37,017 nucleotides of DNA from Pirellulaceae bacterium. GTDB lineage: Bacteria > Planctomycetota > Planctomycetia > Pirellulales > Pirellulaceae. Position 1 is the first letter of the stretch. Every line of letters starts with the position of its first letter. The notes beneath the pieces were generated by a model, which worked only from the letters and a program-made list of their open reading frames with translations, did no database searches and was not told the origin of the DNA. Positions 1 to 6,813 of this stretch are shown here, piece by piece. Both the position numbers and the translations under genes were made by a program. The DNA lies in the NCBI GenBank assembly GCA_028280445.1, contig JANQLU010000095.1, positions 1 through 37,017 of the forward strand, given 5' to 3'.

Positions 1-63
1 CCGCTCACATTAAACTCACAGCTTTCCGATTTAATCAACGCTGCCTAGCGCCTTGCCGCTCAC
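1..63. repeat. Partial copies of the family-1 palindromic repeat at the window edge
   Basis: The window opens with CCGCTCAC, the outer end of a family-1 arm. A second, longer arm (CTAGCGCCTTGCCGCTCAC) follows at 45-63. The bases after it (64-88, GGGATCAGGCTCGAGGGAGC) match, on the opposite strand, the flank of the full hairpin at 24418-24486, so the repeat unit extends beyond the stem. No gene is visible in 1-169. Confidence 0.7.
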
Positions 64-169
64 GGGATCAGGCTCGAGGGAGCCTGACGAAAACCTTGGC
101 GGAACCGTAGAATCCAGTAAACGAAGTGACCGGTTTTTATGAATTTCAATTTTCATCCACCGCCATCCG

Positions 170-844
170 ATGACTGAAAAACCATCGACCGAAACATCTG
201 TTGATCCATACGTCGGAATTGTTCTGTGCGGCGGTAGAAGCAAACGCATGGGGTTCGACAAAGCGCTATTGCCGTTTGGCGAGGAAACAATGCTGCAACG
301 GATTGTTGGCATTCTGCGCCGTCGCGCGTCGGAGATCATCGTTGTGTCCCGGCCGGAATTGCAACTTCCAAAACTCGATCGAGTGACGGTGGCCTTTGAT
401 CAACGTGACGACTATGGACCGTTGGAAGGAATTCGCGTGGGCCTGTCCGTGGCCCACGAAAAATTTGGAGATACGCTGGCTTTTGTGACGAGTTGCGATG
501 TGCCGCTACTGCGTGTCGAGTTCGTTGATTATTTGTTGGCAAATATCAACTCGAATCGAATTGCAGTTCCAGTCGACGACCGGTTCAAACATCCACTATC
601 GGCGGTCTACCGAACTGACGTGTTCCGCGATATCGAAATTTTGCAACAACAAAACGTGCACCGGCCGGTCGCGTTGTTCGAGCGAGTGCCGACGGTGGAA
701 ATCCATGTGAATCGCTTGCGCGGCGTCGACCCCGAGCTGCAGACACTTGCCAATCTGAACCATCCCAACGAATACTTTTCCGTCTTGGATCAACTCAACT
801 TGAATTGTCCGGACAATGTCCGCCAGCAGCTACAGCAAAATTAA
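170..844 (+). CDS. mobA: Molybdenum cofactor guanylyltransferase (MobA-like nucleotidyltransferase)
   Basis: Probably transfers GMP from GTP to molybdopterin to give the guanine dinucleotide form of the molybdenum cofactor, in the cytosol. The N-terminus carries the family signature: LCGGRSKRMGFDKALLPFG at about residues 19-37 matches the LAGGxSxRMGxDKAxL nucleotide-binding loop. TSCDVPLL near residue 106 supplies the metal-binding Asp. At 224 residues it is slightly longer than typical MobA (about 190-200), with a short N-terminal extension of about 14 residues. The ATG at 170 has no clear Shine-Dalgarno site. It is convergent with rsfS, with only 19 bp between the stops. No other molybdopterin gene is nearby, so a related NTP transferase acting on another substrate (MocA-like) cannot be excluded. 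Confidence 0.85.
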   Translation: MTEKPSTETSVDPYVGIVLCGGRSKRMGFDKALLPFGEETMLQRIVGILRRRASEIIVVSRPELQLPKLDRVTVAFDQRDDYGPLEGIRVGLSVAHEKFGDTLAFVTSCDVPLLRVEFVDYLLANINSNRIAVPVDDRFKHPLSAVYRTDVFRDIEILQQQNVHRPVALFERVPTVEIHVNRLRGVDPELQTLANLNHPNEYFSVLDQLNLNCPDNVRQQLQQN

Positions 845-863
845 CGCTGCAATGCATCCCGCG

Positions 864-1298
864 TTACTTGCTGTATTTGATCACGCCGTCGAGATCTAAT
901 TTCTTGGCGTCAGCCCAAAGTGATTCGAGGCTATAGTAGGCGCGAGTTTCCTCATCGAACAAATGAACCACAACCGTCGCATAATCCAACACGATCCAGC
1001 GGCTTTCATCGTAACCGTCGATATTGAGACGCCGGTCTTTCAGATCGTCTTCGAGTTTATGGTCGATTTCTTCGCTCATCGCATGCAATTGTCGACGACT
1101 GGTCCCGGTCGCAATCACGAAGAAATCAAAGGATGGAGTATGCTCAGTCATGTCCAAAACGACGATGTCGGAACCACCATAGTCCGCCGCAACCTGCGCC
1201 GCAGCCAATGCTAATTCTTTGCTTCGACTGTAATCTGTTTTTGTTTCAGGCGAATTGTCAGAGTTGTTAATTGAGATTTCTCCCAAATAGAAAGTCAT
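864..1298 (-). CDS. rsfS: Ribosomal silencing factor RsfS (YbeB/Iojap family)
   Basis: RsfS binds ribosomal protein uL14 on the 50S subunit and blocks subunit joining during slow growth. The protein has 144 residues. After a polar N-terminal stretch of about 25 residues comes the full Iojap domain: the A-A-Q-V-A core, DIVVLDM, then the conserved FDFFVIATGTSRRQLHAMS segment and a C-terminal part with WIVLDYATVVVHLF and YYSLESLW. These are the most conserved family blocks. The ATG at 1298 has only a weak upstream purine stretch, and family members often lack the polar leader, but no better start is visible. It is usually found beside nadD; here it stands alone between mobA and a small membrane protein gene. 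Confidence 0.93.
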   Translation of the reverse strand: MTFYLGEISINNSDNSPETKTDYSRSKELALAAAQVAADYGGSDIVVLDMTEHTPSFDFFVIATGTSRRQLHAMSEEIDHKLEDDLKDRRLNIDGYDESRWIVLDYATVVVHLFDEETRAYYSLESLWADAKKLDLDGVIKYSK

Positions 1299-1531
1299 TT
1301 TGGTTCCTGAGTGATTTTATCGTTGATCTGCAAAAACGCCACGATATTTTGTTCGTGGTCCATTCTAAGCATTCAAGAGATAATTGTCAGCGTAAGGTTC
1401 ACATGGCTGCCGTGGTCGCGAATTCAGCAAAACAATCAGCGTTTCCTCCAAGTATGATAGGTGGAGTTCAATTCTTGCCGATTGGGCGTTAGAATTCATT
1501 TTTGTCATCAAAAAAATTCGACGGGAAAATC

Positions 1532-1978
1532 ATGTCAAATAATCCATACCAACCTCAAACACAAAGTCCTGGTGTTAATCCGAGTTTCAACCAGCCTCAG
1601 GAAGCCAAAAGTGGCGGCTGCCTGAAAATCGCTTTGATTGTCCTGGGCGTCGGTATTTTGTGTTGTGGATGTTGTGGCGGTGGAATGTACTGGCTGGTCG
1701 GCAAGGGCTTTCGGCAGATGGGAGATTCCATCCAGGCTCAATATGGAGAGCACCCGGTCGTCAAAGAAAAACTTGGTGGCATCGATTCATGCTCATTTTC
1801 CTGGGGCGGCACATTCAATTATGCCAAAGACAATCCGGATTCAAATGGATTCGTTGTGTTTGAAGTTTCTGGTTCAAAAGGTTCCGGGCAAATCGCTGGC
1901 CGGCAAGATCCAGCCAATAAACAAAATTTGACCGATGCCAAGTTGTTGATGAACGGTGAAGAGTTCGAGTTGGATTAG
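1532..1978 (+). CDS. Small membrane-anchored protein, possibly with a Coa1-like domain
   Basis: I do not recognise this protein with certainty. The ATG at 1532 has an ACGGGA ribosome-binding site about 6 bases upstream and is preferred over an in-frame TTG at 1502, giving 148 residues. The layout is a polar, Asn/Gln/Pro-rich cytoplasmic segment (about 30 residues), one hydrophobic helix with a cysteine/glycine-rich end (LGVGILCCGCCGGGMYWLVG), then a soluble C-terminal domain of about 90 residues. That domain has A-Q-Y-x-x-H-P-V-V-x-E-x-L-G, a later G-S-K-G-S-G, and ends in a beta-rich segment. This resembles the Coa1/Tim21-type fold in which a peptide segment is followed by a V-x-G-x-K-G-x-G motif, but the match is by eye only. 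It lies 15 bp before the dehydratase gene and may be cotranscribed with it. Confidence 0.7.
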   Translation: MSNNPYQPQTQSPGVNPSFNQPQEAKSGGCLKIALIVLGVGILCCGCCGGGMYWLVGKGFRQMGDSIQAQYGEHPVVKEKLGGIDSCSFSWGGTFNYAKDNPDSNGFVVFEVSGSKGSGQIAGRQDPANKQNLTDAKLLMNGEEFELD

Positions 1979-1993
1979 CGGCGGGTTGATGGA

Positions 1994-2953
1994 ATGTCAC
2001 AGCAAGCTGTCGTTCCAAAGTTGGTTGACGTCGAAGCTGCGGCTTTGATTGTCAGGCAACACGCGCATTTGACGCCGGTGGTCACCAGTCGTTTACTAGA
2101 CGAAAAATTCGGCTACCAGCTGTTTTTGAAGTGTGAAAATTTGCAGCGCGCGGGTGCATTCAAATTCCGCGGTGCTGTCCATTCCATTTCACGACTGACG
2201 CCCGAACAAAAATTGGCCGGAGTGATCACTCATAGTTCCGGCAATCATGGAGCAGCCCTGGCATTGGCCGGTAGTATTTTTGGTGTGTCAACAACAGTCG
2301 TCGTGCCTCGTACGGCGCCGCAGGTCAAAAAAGACGCGGTGATCGGTTATGGAGCAAACGTTGTCTATTGCGAACCCACCGTCAAATCTCGTGAGTCGAC
2401 TGTCGAAAAAATACAACGGGAGACCGGTGCTAAATTTATTCCACCGTTTAACTATCCCGATGTGATTGCCGGTCAAGGAACGGCGGCATTGGAGTTGATC
2501 GAACAAGTGCCCGATCTGGATGCCATTATCGCGCCCGTCGGAGGAGGCGGACTCATTTCTGGAACATGCATTGCCGCTTCGCAGCGATCCGTGCCGATTC
2601 CAGTATTCGCCGGCGAACCAGCTAATGCCGACGACGCGTTTCGCAGTAAACAGTCTGGTCAACTCGTAACCATTGACAATCCCCAGACCATTGCCGACGG
2701 TTTGCGCACCAGTTTGGGTTCGCTGACGTGGCCATTTGTTCGCGATGTCGTTCAGCAAGTGATTACCGTTACTGAACAGGAAATTGTTGATACCACGAAA
2801 TTCGTTTGGACGCGGACCAAGCAGATCGTCGAACCGAGTTCCGCGGTTGCCATTGCCGCCGTGGGAAAAACCGAATTTCCAGTTGAAAAAGATTCTCGAA
2901 TCGGAGTGATTATTACCGGTGGGAATCTCGATCTGGATGATTTGCCCTGGTGA
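1994..2953 (+). CDS. PLP-dependent threonine/serine dehydratase (or serine racemase)
   Basis: Fold-type II pyridoxal-phosphate enzyme. It probably deaminates L-threonine to 2-oxobutyrate, or acts on serine. The PLP-binding lysine lies in AGAFKFRGA (Lys57), SSGNHGAALA (residues 81-90) is the substrate and cofactor loop, and the phosphate-binding glycine loop is PVGGGGLISG (181-190). The end, ITGGNLDLDDL, matches the conserved SGGNxD segment. At 319 residues it lacks the C-terminal ACT regulatory domain of biosynthetic IlvA, so it is the short catabolic or racemase-like form. The start at 1994 lies 15 bp after the preceding stop. Sequence alone cannot separate threonine dehydratase from serine racemase. 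Confidence 0.88.
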   Translation: MSQQAVVPKLVDVEAAALIVRQHAHLTPVVTSRLLDEKFGYQLFLKCENLQRAGAFKFRGAVHSISRLTPEQKLAGVITHSSGNHGAALALAGSIFGVSTTVVVPRTAPQVKKDAVIGYGANVVYCEPTVKSRESTVEKIQRETGAKFIPPFNYPDVIAGQGTAALELIEQVPDLDAIIAPVGGGGLISGTCIAASQRSVPIPVFAGEPANADDAFRSKQSGQLVTIDNPQTIADGLRTSLGSLTWPFVRDVVQQVITVTEQEIVDTTKFVWTRTKQIVEPSSAVAIAAVGKTEFPVEKDSRIGVIITGGNLDLDDLPW

Positions 2954-2983
2954 TAAAAGAAGGGGCAAGAAAAGGTTGGGTGG

Positions 2984-3000
2984 CACTGGCTTTGCCAGTG
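2984..3000. repeat. Short hairpin repeat, copy 1
   Basis: CACTGGCTTTGCCAGTG is a perfect 7-bp inverted repeat around a TTT loop. An identical copy lies at 3216-3232, and both are followed by TTTGGG. The tail is too short in T to be a clear Rho-independent terminator. Confidence 0.8.
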
Positions 3001-3031
3001 TTTGGGTCGTATTGGGACAAGCAATGCCACC

Positions 3032-3101
3032 GTGAGCGGCAAGGCGCTAGCCGCCGGTTGGTTAAGCGCATCGAACCGGCGGCTAGCGCCTTGCCGCTCA
3101 C
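3032..3101. repeat. Family-1 palindromic repeat, full copy
   Basis: Two perfectly complementary 27-bp arms (3032-3058 and 3075-3101) flank a 16-base loop. The arms begin GTGAGCGGCAAGGCGCTAGC and contain the palindromic core GGCGCTAG. The same arms occur at 24418-24486, and in diverged form at 20789-20854. Confidence 0.92.
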
Positions 3102-3114
3102 AGGTGGCACAAAC

Positions 3115-3214
3115 CTTTTCCATCCTGGCCTCTGCGTCTCTGCGTGAGCCTATCAGACTATCCGTGGCTCGGCAGGAGCCTCGCCCTCCCGAAGATGCAT
3201 TAAGGCGCTAGGCG
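3115..3214. repeat. 100-bp direct repeat, copy 1
   Basis: It starts CTTTTCCATCCTGG and ends GCATTAAGGCGCTAGGCG. It matches 3367-3474 with two substitutions and one 8-base insertion in the other copy. On the minus strand its middle reads REGEAPAEP, which gives rise to spurious short reading frames. Confidence 0.9.
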
Positions 3215-3215
3215 G

Positions 3216-3232
3216 CACTGGCTTTGCCAGTG
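3216..3232. repeat. Short hairpin repeat, copy 2
   Basis: Identical to the 17-bp hairpin at 2984-3000. It begins one base after direct-repeat copy 1 and is followed within 7 bases by a truncated family-1 arm, GCGCTTGCCGCTCAC (3239-3253). Confidence 0.8.
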
Positions 3233-3366
3233 TTTGGGGCGCTTGCCGCTCACAATGGCCTCGCGTAGGCGCTAACTGGCCTCTGCCACGTACCAATCCA
3301 CCCGCAACAACGTCATGAATTGAATTTGATCTCAGTGCTTGATGCCAAGGCAACCGCAATCACTGG

Positions 3367-3474
3367 CTTTTCCATCCTGGCCTCTGCGTCTCCGCGTCTC
3401 TGCGTGAGCTTATCAGGCTATCCGTGGCTCGGCAGGAGCCTCGCCCTCCCGAAGATGCATTAAGGCGCTAGGCG
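3367..3474. repeat. 108-bp direct repeat, copy 2, overlapping the 3' end of pdxH
   Basis: Second copy of the block at 3115-3214, with an extra 8 bases in the TCTGCGTCTCCGCGTCT part. Its last 15 bases (3460-3474) are the stop codon and last four codons of pdxH on the minus strand. The identity with copy 1 stops within the pdxH arginine codon. Confidence 0.9.
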
Positions 3475-4104
3475 TTTGATAATCCAGGAACCGTTTTCTT
3501 TGGAATACACCAGGCGATCGTGAATTCGATCTTCGCGGCCTTGCCAAAATTCGAACTCTGTTGGCGTCAAATGATAGCCACCCCAGGAATCCGGTAGAGG
3601 AATTTGTTGATTTTCGAATCGCTTTGATACCGCTGACGCCGCACTTTCCAACTGTTCTCGAGATTCGATGATCGATGACTGTTCGGAGATTACGGCACCG
3701 ATCTGTGAACCACGCGGTCGTGAATGAAAGTATTCCTCGGATTTTTCTCGCGACGTTTTTTCGACAGAACCGACAATACGAACTTGGCGACCCAGATAGG
3801 GCCAATGCAAAGCCGTGGCAACTTGCGGGTGCTCGGCCATGGCGCGGCCTTTTTCCGAGTCGTAGTTCGTGTAAAAAATAATTCCCGTTTCAGTGATCTC
3901 TTTGAGCAGCACGACTCGCGCAGAAACTTGACCCGCGGCATCGACAGTTGCCAGCGTCATCGCGTTCGGTTCCAACCAACGTCCGGGGCTGTTTTCAATC
4001 GCCAAATCCATCCAGATTCGAAGTTGCTCGATCGGATCGTCGTGCAAGTGTTGACGGTCGATCCCGATGTTTTCGTACTCTTTTCGAATCGCTTGGAAAT
4101 CCAT
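3460..4104 (-). CDS. pdxH: Pyridoxamine/pyridoxine 5'-phosphate oxidase
   Basis: FMN-dependent oxidase that converts pyridoxine or pyridoxamine 5'-phosphate to pyridoxal 5'-phosphate, the last step of vitamin B6 synthesis and salvage. The protein has 214 residues, close to the usual 218 or so. Visible family blocks are an N-terminal IRKEYE segment, PNAMTLATVDAAGQVSARVV and FYTNYDSEKGRAM (FMN binding), the SRPRGSQIGA phosphate-binding loop, EFWQGREDRIHDR and the canonical C-terminal RLAP. The ATG at 4104 is preceded by AGGA with a 6-base spacer. A longer in-frame reading to 4293 would overlap the upstream DinB gene and adds unrelated residues, so I reject it. The stop codon and RLAP codons lie inside a direct repeat that also occurs in noncoding DNA at 3199-3214. 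Confidence 0.95.
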   Translation of the reverse strand: MDFQAIRKEYENIGIDRQHLHDDPIEQLRIWMDLAIENSPGRWLEPNAMTLATVDAAGQVSARVVLLKEITETGIIFYTNYDSEKGRAMAEHPQVATALHWPYLGRQVRIVGSVEKTSREKSEEYFHSRPRGSQIGAVISEQSSIIESREQLESAASAVSKRFENQQIPLPDSWGGYHLTPTEFEFWQGREDRIHDRLVYSKENGSWIIKRLAP

Positions 4105-4226
4105 ATCAAATCCTGGAACAGTTGTTTGTGTGGAAACTGTCGATGCAACCGTGAGAAATTCGTCGGTCGTGAGACTTGGAAACGCGGCGTTGATGATGCC
4201 GCGTTTTCCGAGAAAGTCTCCGTGGT

Positions 4227-4718
4227 TTAAATGACAATCGGTTTGCCCGCTTGACGACGTACCACAACCCATTGTCCAGCGTGCATCAGCCAATGTGCAC
4301 CGAGCAGATTGATTGCCGCGCCAACTGTTGGTGCATAAGATTGCATACTTTCCGGCGAGGGTTTATCGAGGTCTTCGGCGGATAATCCGTCGAGAAGTGC
4401 CTTGGTTGCTTCACGTTGTTGTTTGTGAATCGTCAACAGTTCTTCCTTGGAACAAAAAGCGGACGGGTCATTGTTACCGGCGTTTTCTTTTTCATATTTC
4501 TGAACGAAGCCTTCTGGTAATGCGGGCAACGCATCGGGGCAACAACCCGAAATCATTTGGTAATCTGCGGCGATCAAGTGACCGATTTGCCAATTCAGAT
4601 GATTGCACTCTGCGTGGGGGCGCATCATCAATTCGTCGTCTGACAGGTCTTCGAGATAGGACATGCAAACCATGTCGCCCATGTCGAGCGAGTTTTTGAG
4701 TACATCGTGAGAGTTCAT
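4227..4718 (-). CDS. DinB-family putative metal-dependent protein
   Basis: A 163-residue four-helix-bundle protein of the DinB/YfiT type. His47 in NWQIGHLIA and His142 and His146 in LGAHWLMHAGQW form the H...HxxxH triad that binds a divalent metal in the family. Some members are thiol-dependent transferases (bacillithiol or mycothiol S-transferases), but the substrate cannot be told here. A strong Shine-Dalgarno site, AAGGGGG, lies about 6 bases before the ATG at 4718. A 7-bp inverted repeat sits 20 bp upstream (4739-4763). It lies between the sulfatase and pdxH genes on the same strand, 122 bp before pdxH. Confidence 0.85.
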   Translation of the reverse strand: MNSHDVLKNSLDMGDMVCMSYLEDLSDDELMMRPHAECNHLNWQIGHLIAADYQMISGCCPDALPALPEGFVQKYEKENAGNNDPSAFCSKEELLTIHKQQREATKALLDGLSAEDLDKPSPESMQSYAPTVGAAINLLGAHWLMHAGQWVVVRRQAGKPIVI

Positions 4719-4738
4719 TGTATTTCCCCCTTTGACGG

Positions 4739-4763
4739 TGTGAAAAGAAATTTGTATTTCACA
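4739..4763. promoter_or_regulatory. Inverted repeat upstream of the dinB-like gene
   Basis: TGTGAAA and TTTCACA (4739-4745 and 4757-4763) are perfect 7-bp arms spaced by 11 bases, ending 20 bp upstream of the dinB-like start. This could be an operator or a chance A/T-rich palindrome. The spacing is too wide for a classical CRP site. Confidence 0.3.
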
Positions 4764-4811
4764 TGATCGCCGATGGGGATACTGGAGTTCAAGTCGGTCG
4801 GTGGTTTTCGG

Positions 4812-6572
4812 CTATTTTCGACGTTTTAGGATTAACTGATACGCGCCGATAGATTTATCGTTGGCATTGACGATGCACTGCAAATCGTGTTTGCCGGCTG
4901 CCAAAGTGACATTTTCAATCAGCACGCGGCGATTTTTGACTGACGAAAATTTGGTGGCAATTTTTCGATTGCCACATTGCAGTTTAATTGCGCCGGCGGA
5001 CACGTTGTTTAGCAAAACGACGTCGACATCAAACGTTGTCGAATTTTCCAATTCGACTTTCCATAATCCTATCCCGCGATTGGCTCCCGGTTTGGTCCGC
5101 CAGTCTTGCCGCGTCAACACGGTTGTCGTCTCGGCATCATTGCCCAACACGATTCGGGGAGGAGCATAATTGTTTTCTCGCGTCGACGAAACATCGGCGA
5201 ACCACCGCTCGTAATCGGTTTTAAGCCGCTGCGCGATTTTCGGTTGTGTATCGAACTGGTTTTTCTGTTCGCCCGGATCGGAGGCCAAATCATAAAGTTC
5301 GAATCGTGGTTGACCTTGGAATGTTTCACGATGAAAGCCGCTGGGATGGACCAGTTTCCAACGGCCATCGCAAATCATGAAATGATGATATTTGACAGGT
5401 TGGTTTCCGCGATGAGTCTGAATCACAATATTCCGTTTGGGCCATTTGATTTTGGCGCCTGTCAATAAAGGCATCAAATTGCGACCGTCCAGTTTTACAT
5501 TTTCGGGAGTTTCGACATCGCAAGCGCGGAGGATGGTCGGCATGATGTCGATGTGCGCCGTCATCTGTCGAACTTTCCGCAGTCGGAGTTTGGAGGGCCA
5601 GTGAAACCAAGCTGGCGAACGAATGCCGCCTTCGTGAACATTGGTTTTCATGCCACGAAAACGATCGACGTAGCGCATCGTATTGGGACCGTTGTCGACC
5701 ATGAAAATAATGAGTGTGTTGTCACTGATGCCCAGCGTATCGAGTGTTTTTCTGAGTTTGCCGACGTTCTGATCGACGTTGGTGATCATGGCAGCGATCC
5801 GGGCAAGTTGATCGACCGCCTGTTTGGCGTTTTTCTTTTTCTTGCCACGCATGATCGATTGAAGCGCCGGTTGTTTTTTTAAATATTCCGCTAGTAGTTT
5901 CGGCGGCACATCGTGGTAAGGTCCGTGGGGTGCATTGGTGGCAATGTAGGTGAAAAATGGTTTCTCACGTCGATGCGATTGTTTGATGAACTCGATCGCT
6001 GCGTCGAAATACACATCCGTGCAATAGCCTTTGGTTTTTACCTGTTTGCCATTTCTGAACAAAATGGGATCGGTGTAGCGTCGATTGTTTTCGATTGGTT
6101 CCGATGGTTGGGCAAGTCCGCCGCCTTTGTGGATCAACGATTCCTTGAAACCTTGATCATTCGGACGCATGGGATAGCAATCGCCCAGATGCCACTTGCC
6201 AAAAATTCCCGTTTGATACCCGGCAGCAGAGAGGATTTCGGCGATGGTCGTTTCGCTAGGTTCCATCATGCTTCGTCCAATCCATGTATCGATACACCGC
6301 GTTCGGTAGTTGTATCGCCCGGTCATCAAACAGGCGCGCGTGGGTGAACATACGGGACTGACGTAAAAATGTGTCAACAGCGCGCTGTTTTTTGCCATTT
6401 GGTCAATATTGGGAGTTTGAATGACCTGGTTGCCGGTCGCGCCGAAATCGCCGTAGCCTTGATCGTCGGTCATGATTAACACGACATTGGGTTTCTGCTG
6501 GCTGACGACTGTTTCAATCGCCAAGCTCAAAAATACGACAACGGTCAAACAAAAACAAAACTTGAACTTCAT
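4812..6572 (-). CDS. Secreted Cys-type sulfatase (arylsulfatase family)
   Basis: Hydrolyses sulfate esters, probably on a sulfated polysaccharide or glycoside outside the cytoplasm. A signal peptide (FKFCFCLTVVVFLSLAIETV, ending before SQQKPN) starts the protein. IMTDDQGYGD gives the paired metal-binding Asp. VCSPTRACLMTGR near residue 75 is the CxPxR signature whose cysteine is converted to formylglycine. GKWHLGD supplies the catalytic Lys/His and MVDNGPNT the remaining metal ligands. After about residue 480 there is a beta-rich C-terminal domain of about 100 residues. At 586 residues it is slightly longer than average. I chose the ATG at 6572 (GAGAG 8 bases upstream) over a GTG at 6581. No sulfatase-maturing enzyme or second sulfatase is in the window. 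Confidence 0.93.
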   Translation of the reverse strand: MKFKFCFCLTVVVFLSLAIETVVSQQKPNVVLIMTDDQGYGDFGATGNQVIQTPNIDQMAKNSALLTHFYVSPVCSPTRACLMTGRYNYRTRCIDTWIGRSMMEPSETTIAEILSAAGYQTGIFGKWHLGDCYPMRPNDQGFKESLIHKGGGLAQPSEPIENNRRYTDPILFRNGKQVKTKGYCTDVYFDAAIEFIKQSHRREKPFFTYIATNAPHGPYHDVPPKLLAEYLKKQPALQSIMRGKKKKNAKQAVDQLARIAAMITNVDQNVGKLRKTLDTLGISDNTLIIFMVDNGPNTMRYVDRFRGMKTNVHEGGIRSPAWFHWPSKLRLRKVRQMTAHIDIMPTILRACDVETPENVKLDGRNLMPLLTGAKIKWPKRNIVIQTHRGNQPVKYHHFMICDGRWKLVHPSGFHRETFQGQPRFELYDLASDPGEQKNQFDTQPKIAQRLKTDYERWFADVSSTRENNYAPPRIVLGNDAETTTVLTRQDWRTKPGANRGIGLWKVELENSTTFDVDVVLLNNVSAGAIKLQCGNRKIATKFSSVKNRRVLIENVTLAAGKHDLQCIVNANDKSIGAYQLILKRRK

Positions 6573-6663
6573 GGCACGCACTCTCAGGAGAAATTTGCTG
6601 TCATTGATTTTAATGCACGTGAATCGAAACAGAAGTCATCGAGCAGGCGGGTAGTGCGCAAAA

Positions 6664-6700
6664 CTATTTTTAAATTTTTTAAAATTTGAATTTGATTTTC
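6664..6700. other. A/T-rich block between divergent genes
   Basis: The sequence between the divergent sulfatase and arginine-rich protein genes contains a nearly pure A/T run with TTTAAATTTTTTAAAATTTG. It would suit an UP element or a DNA-bending site for one or both promoters, but no clear -35/-10 pair can be assigned. Confidence 0.3.
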
Positions 6701-6813
6701 CACGAATCGTAACGTTGGCCGGTGTTAAAGGAATAACAATTCGCCCGCTGTTTCATCGAGCCGTGCGTAAATTTGCCCTGATTGAAAGCGGCAATTGGAT
6801 CGAAGGAGAAAGT

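Larger units (their letters stand above)
2954..3459. repeat. 506-bp gene-free mosaic of three repeat types
   Basis: No convincing gene is present here. The stretch holds a short hairpin (2984-3000), a full family-1 palindrome (3032-3101), the first copy of a 100-bp direct repeat (3115-3214), a second short hairpin (3216-3232), a truncated family-1 arm (3239-3253), and the second direct-repeat copy (3367-3474), which runs into pdxH. The elements abut almost without spacer in 3101-3253. It separates the convergent ends of the dehydratase gene and pdxH. Confidence 0.85.

Noticed and set aside
2954..3474. CRISPR array
   Set aside because: Repeats differ in type and length, spacers are irregular, and no cas gene is present.
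3153..3805. Minus-strand short frames reading ALMHLREGEAPAEP as possible small proteins
   Set aside because: They arise from the direct repeat and occur twice because the DNA is duplicated. They have no ribosome-binding site, and one runs into pdxH in another frame.
4105..4293. 63-residue N-terminal extension of PdxH
   Set aside because: It overlaps the upstream DinB-like gene and lacks family similarity, while ATG 4104 has a good ribosome-binding site.
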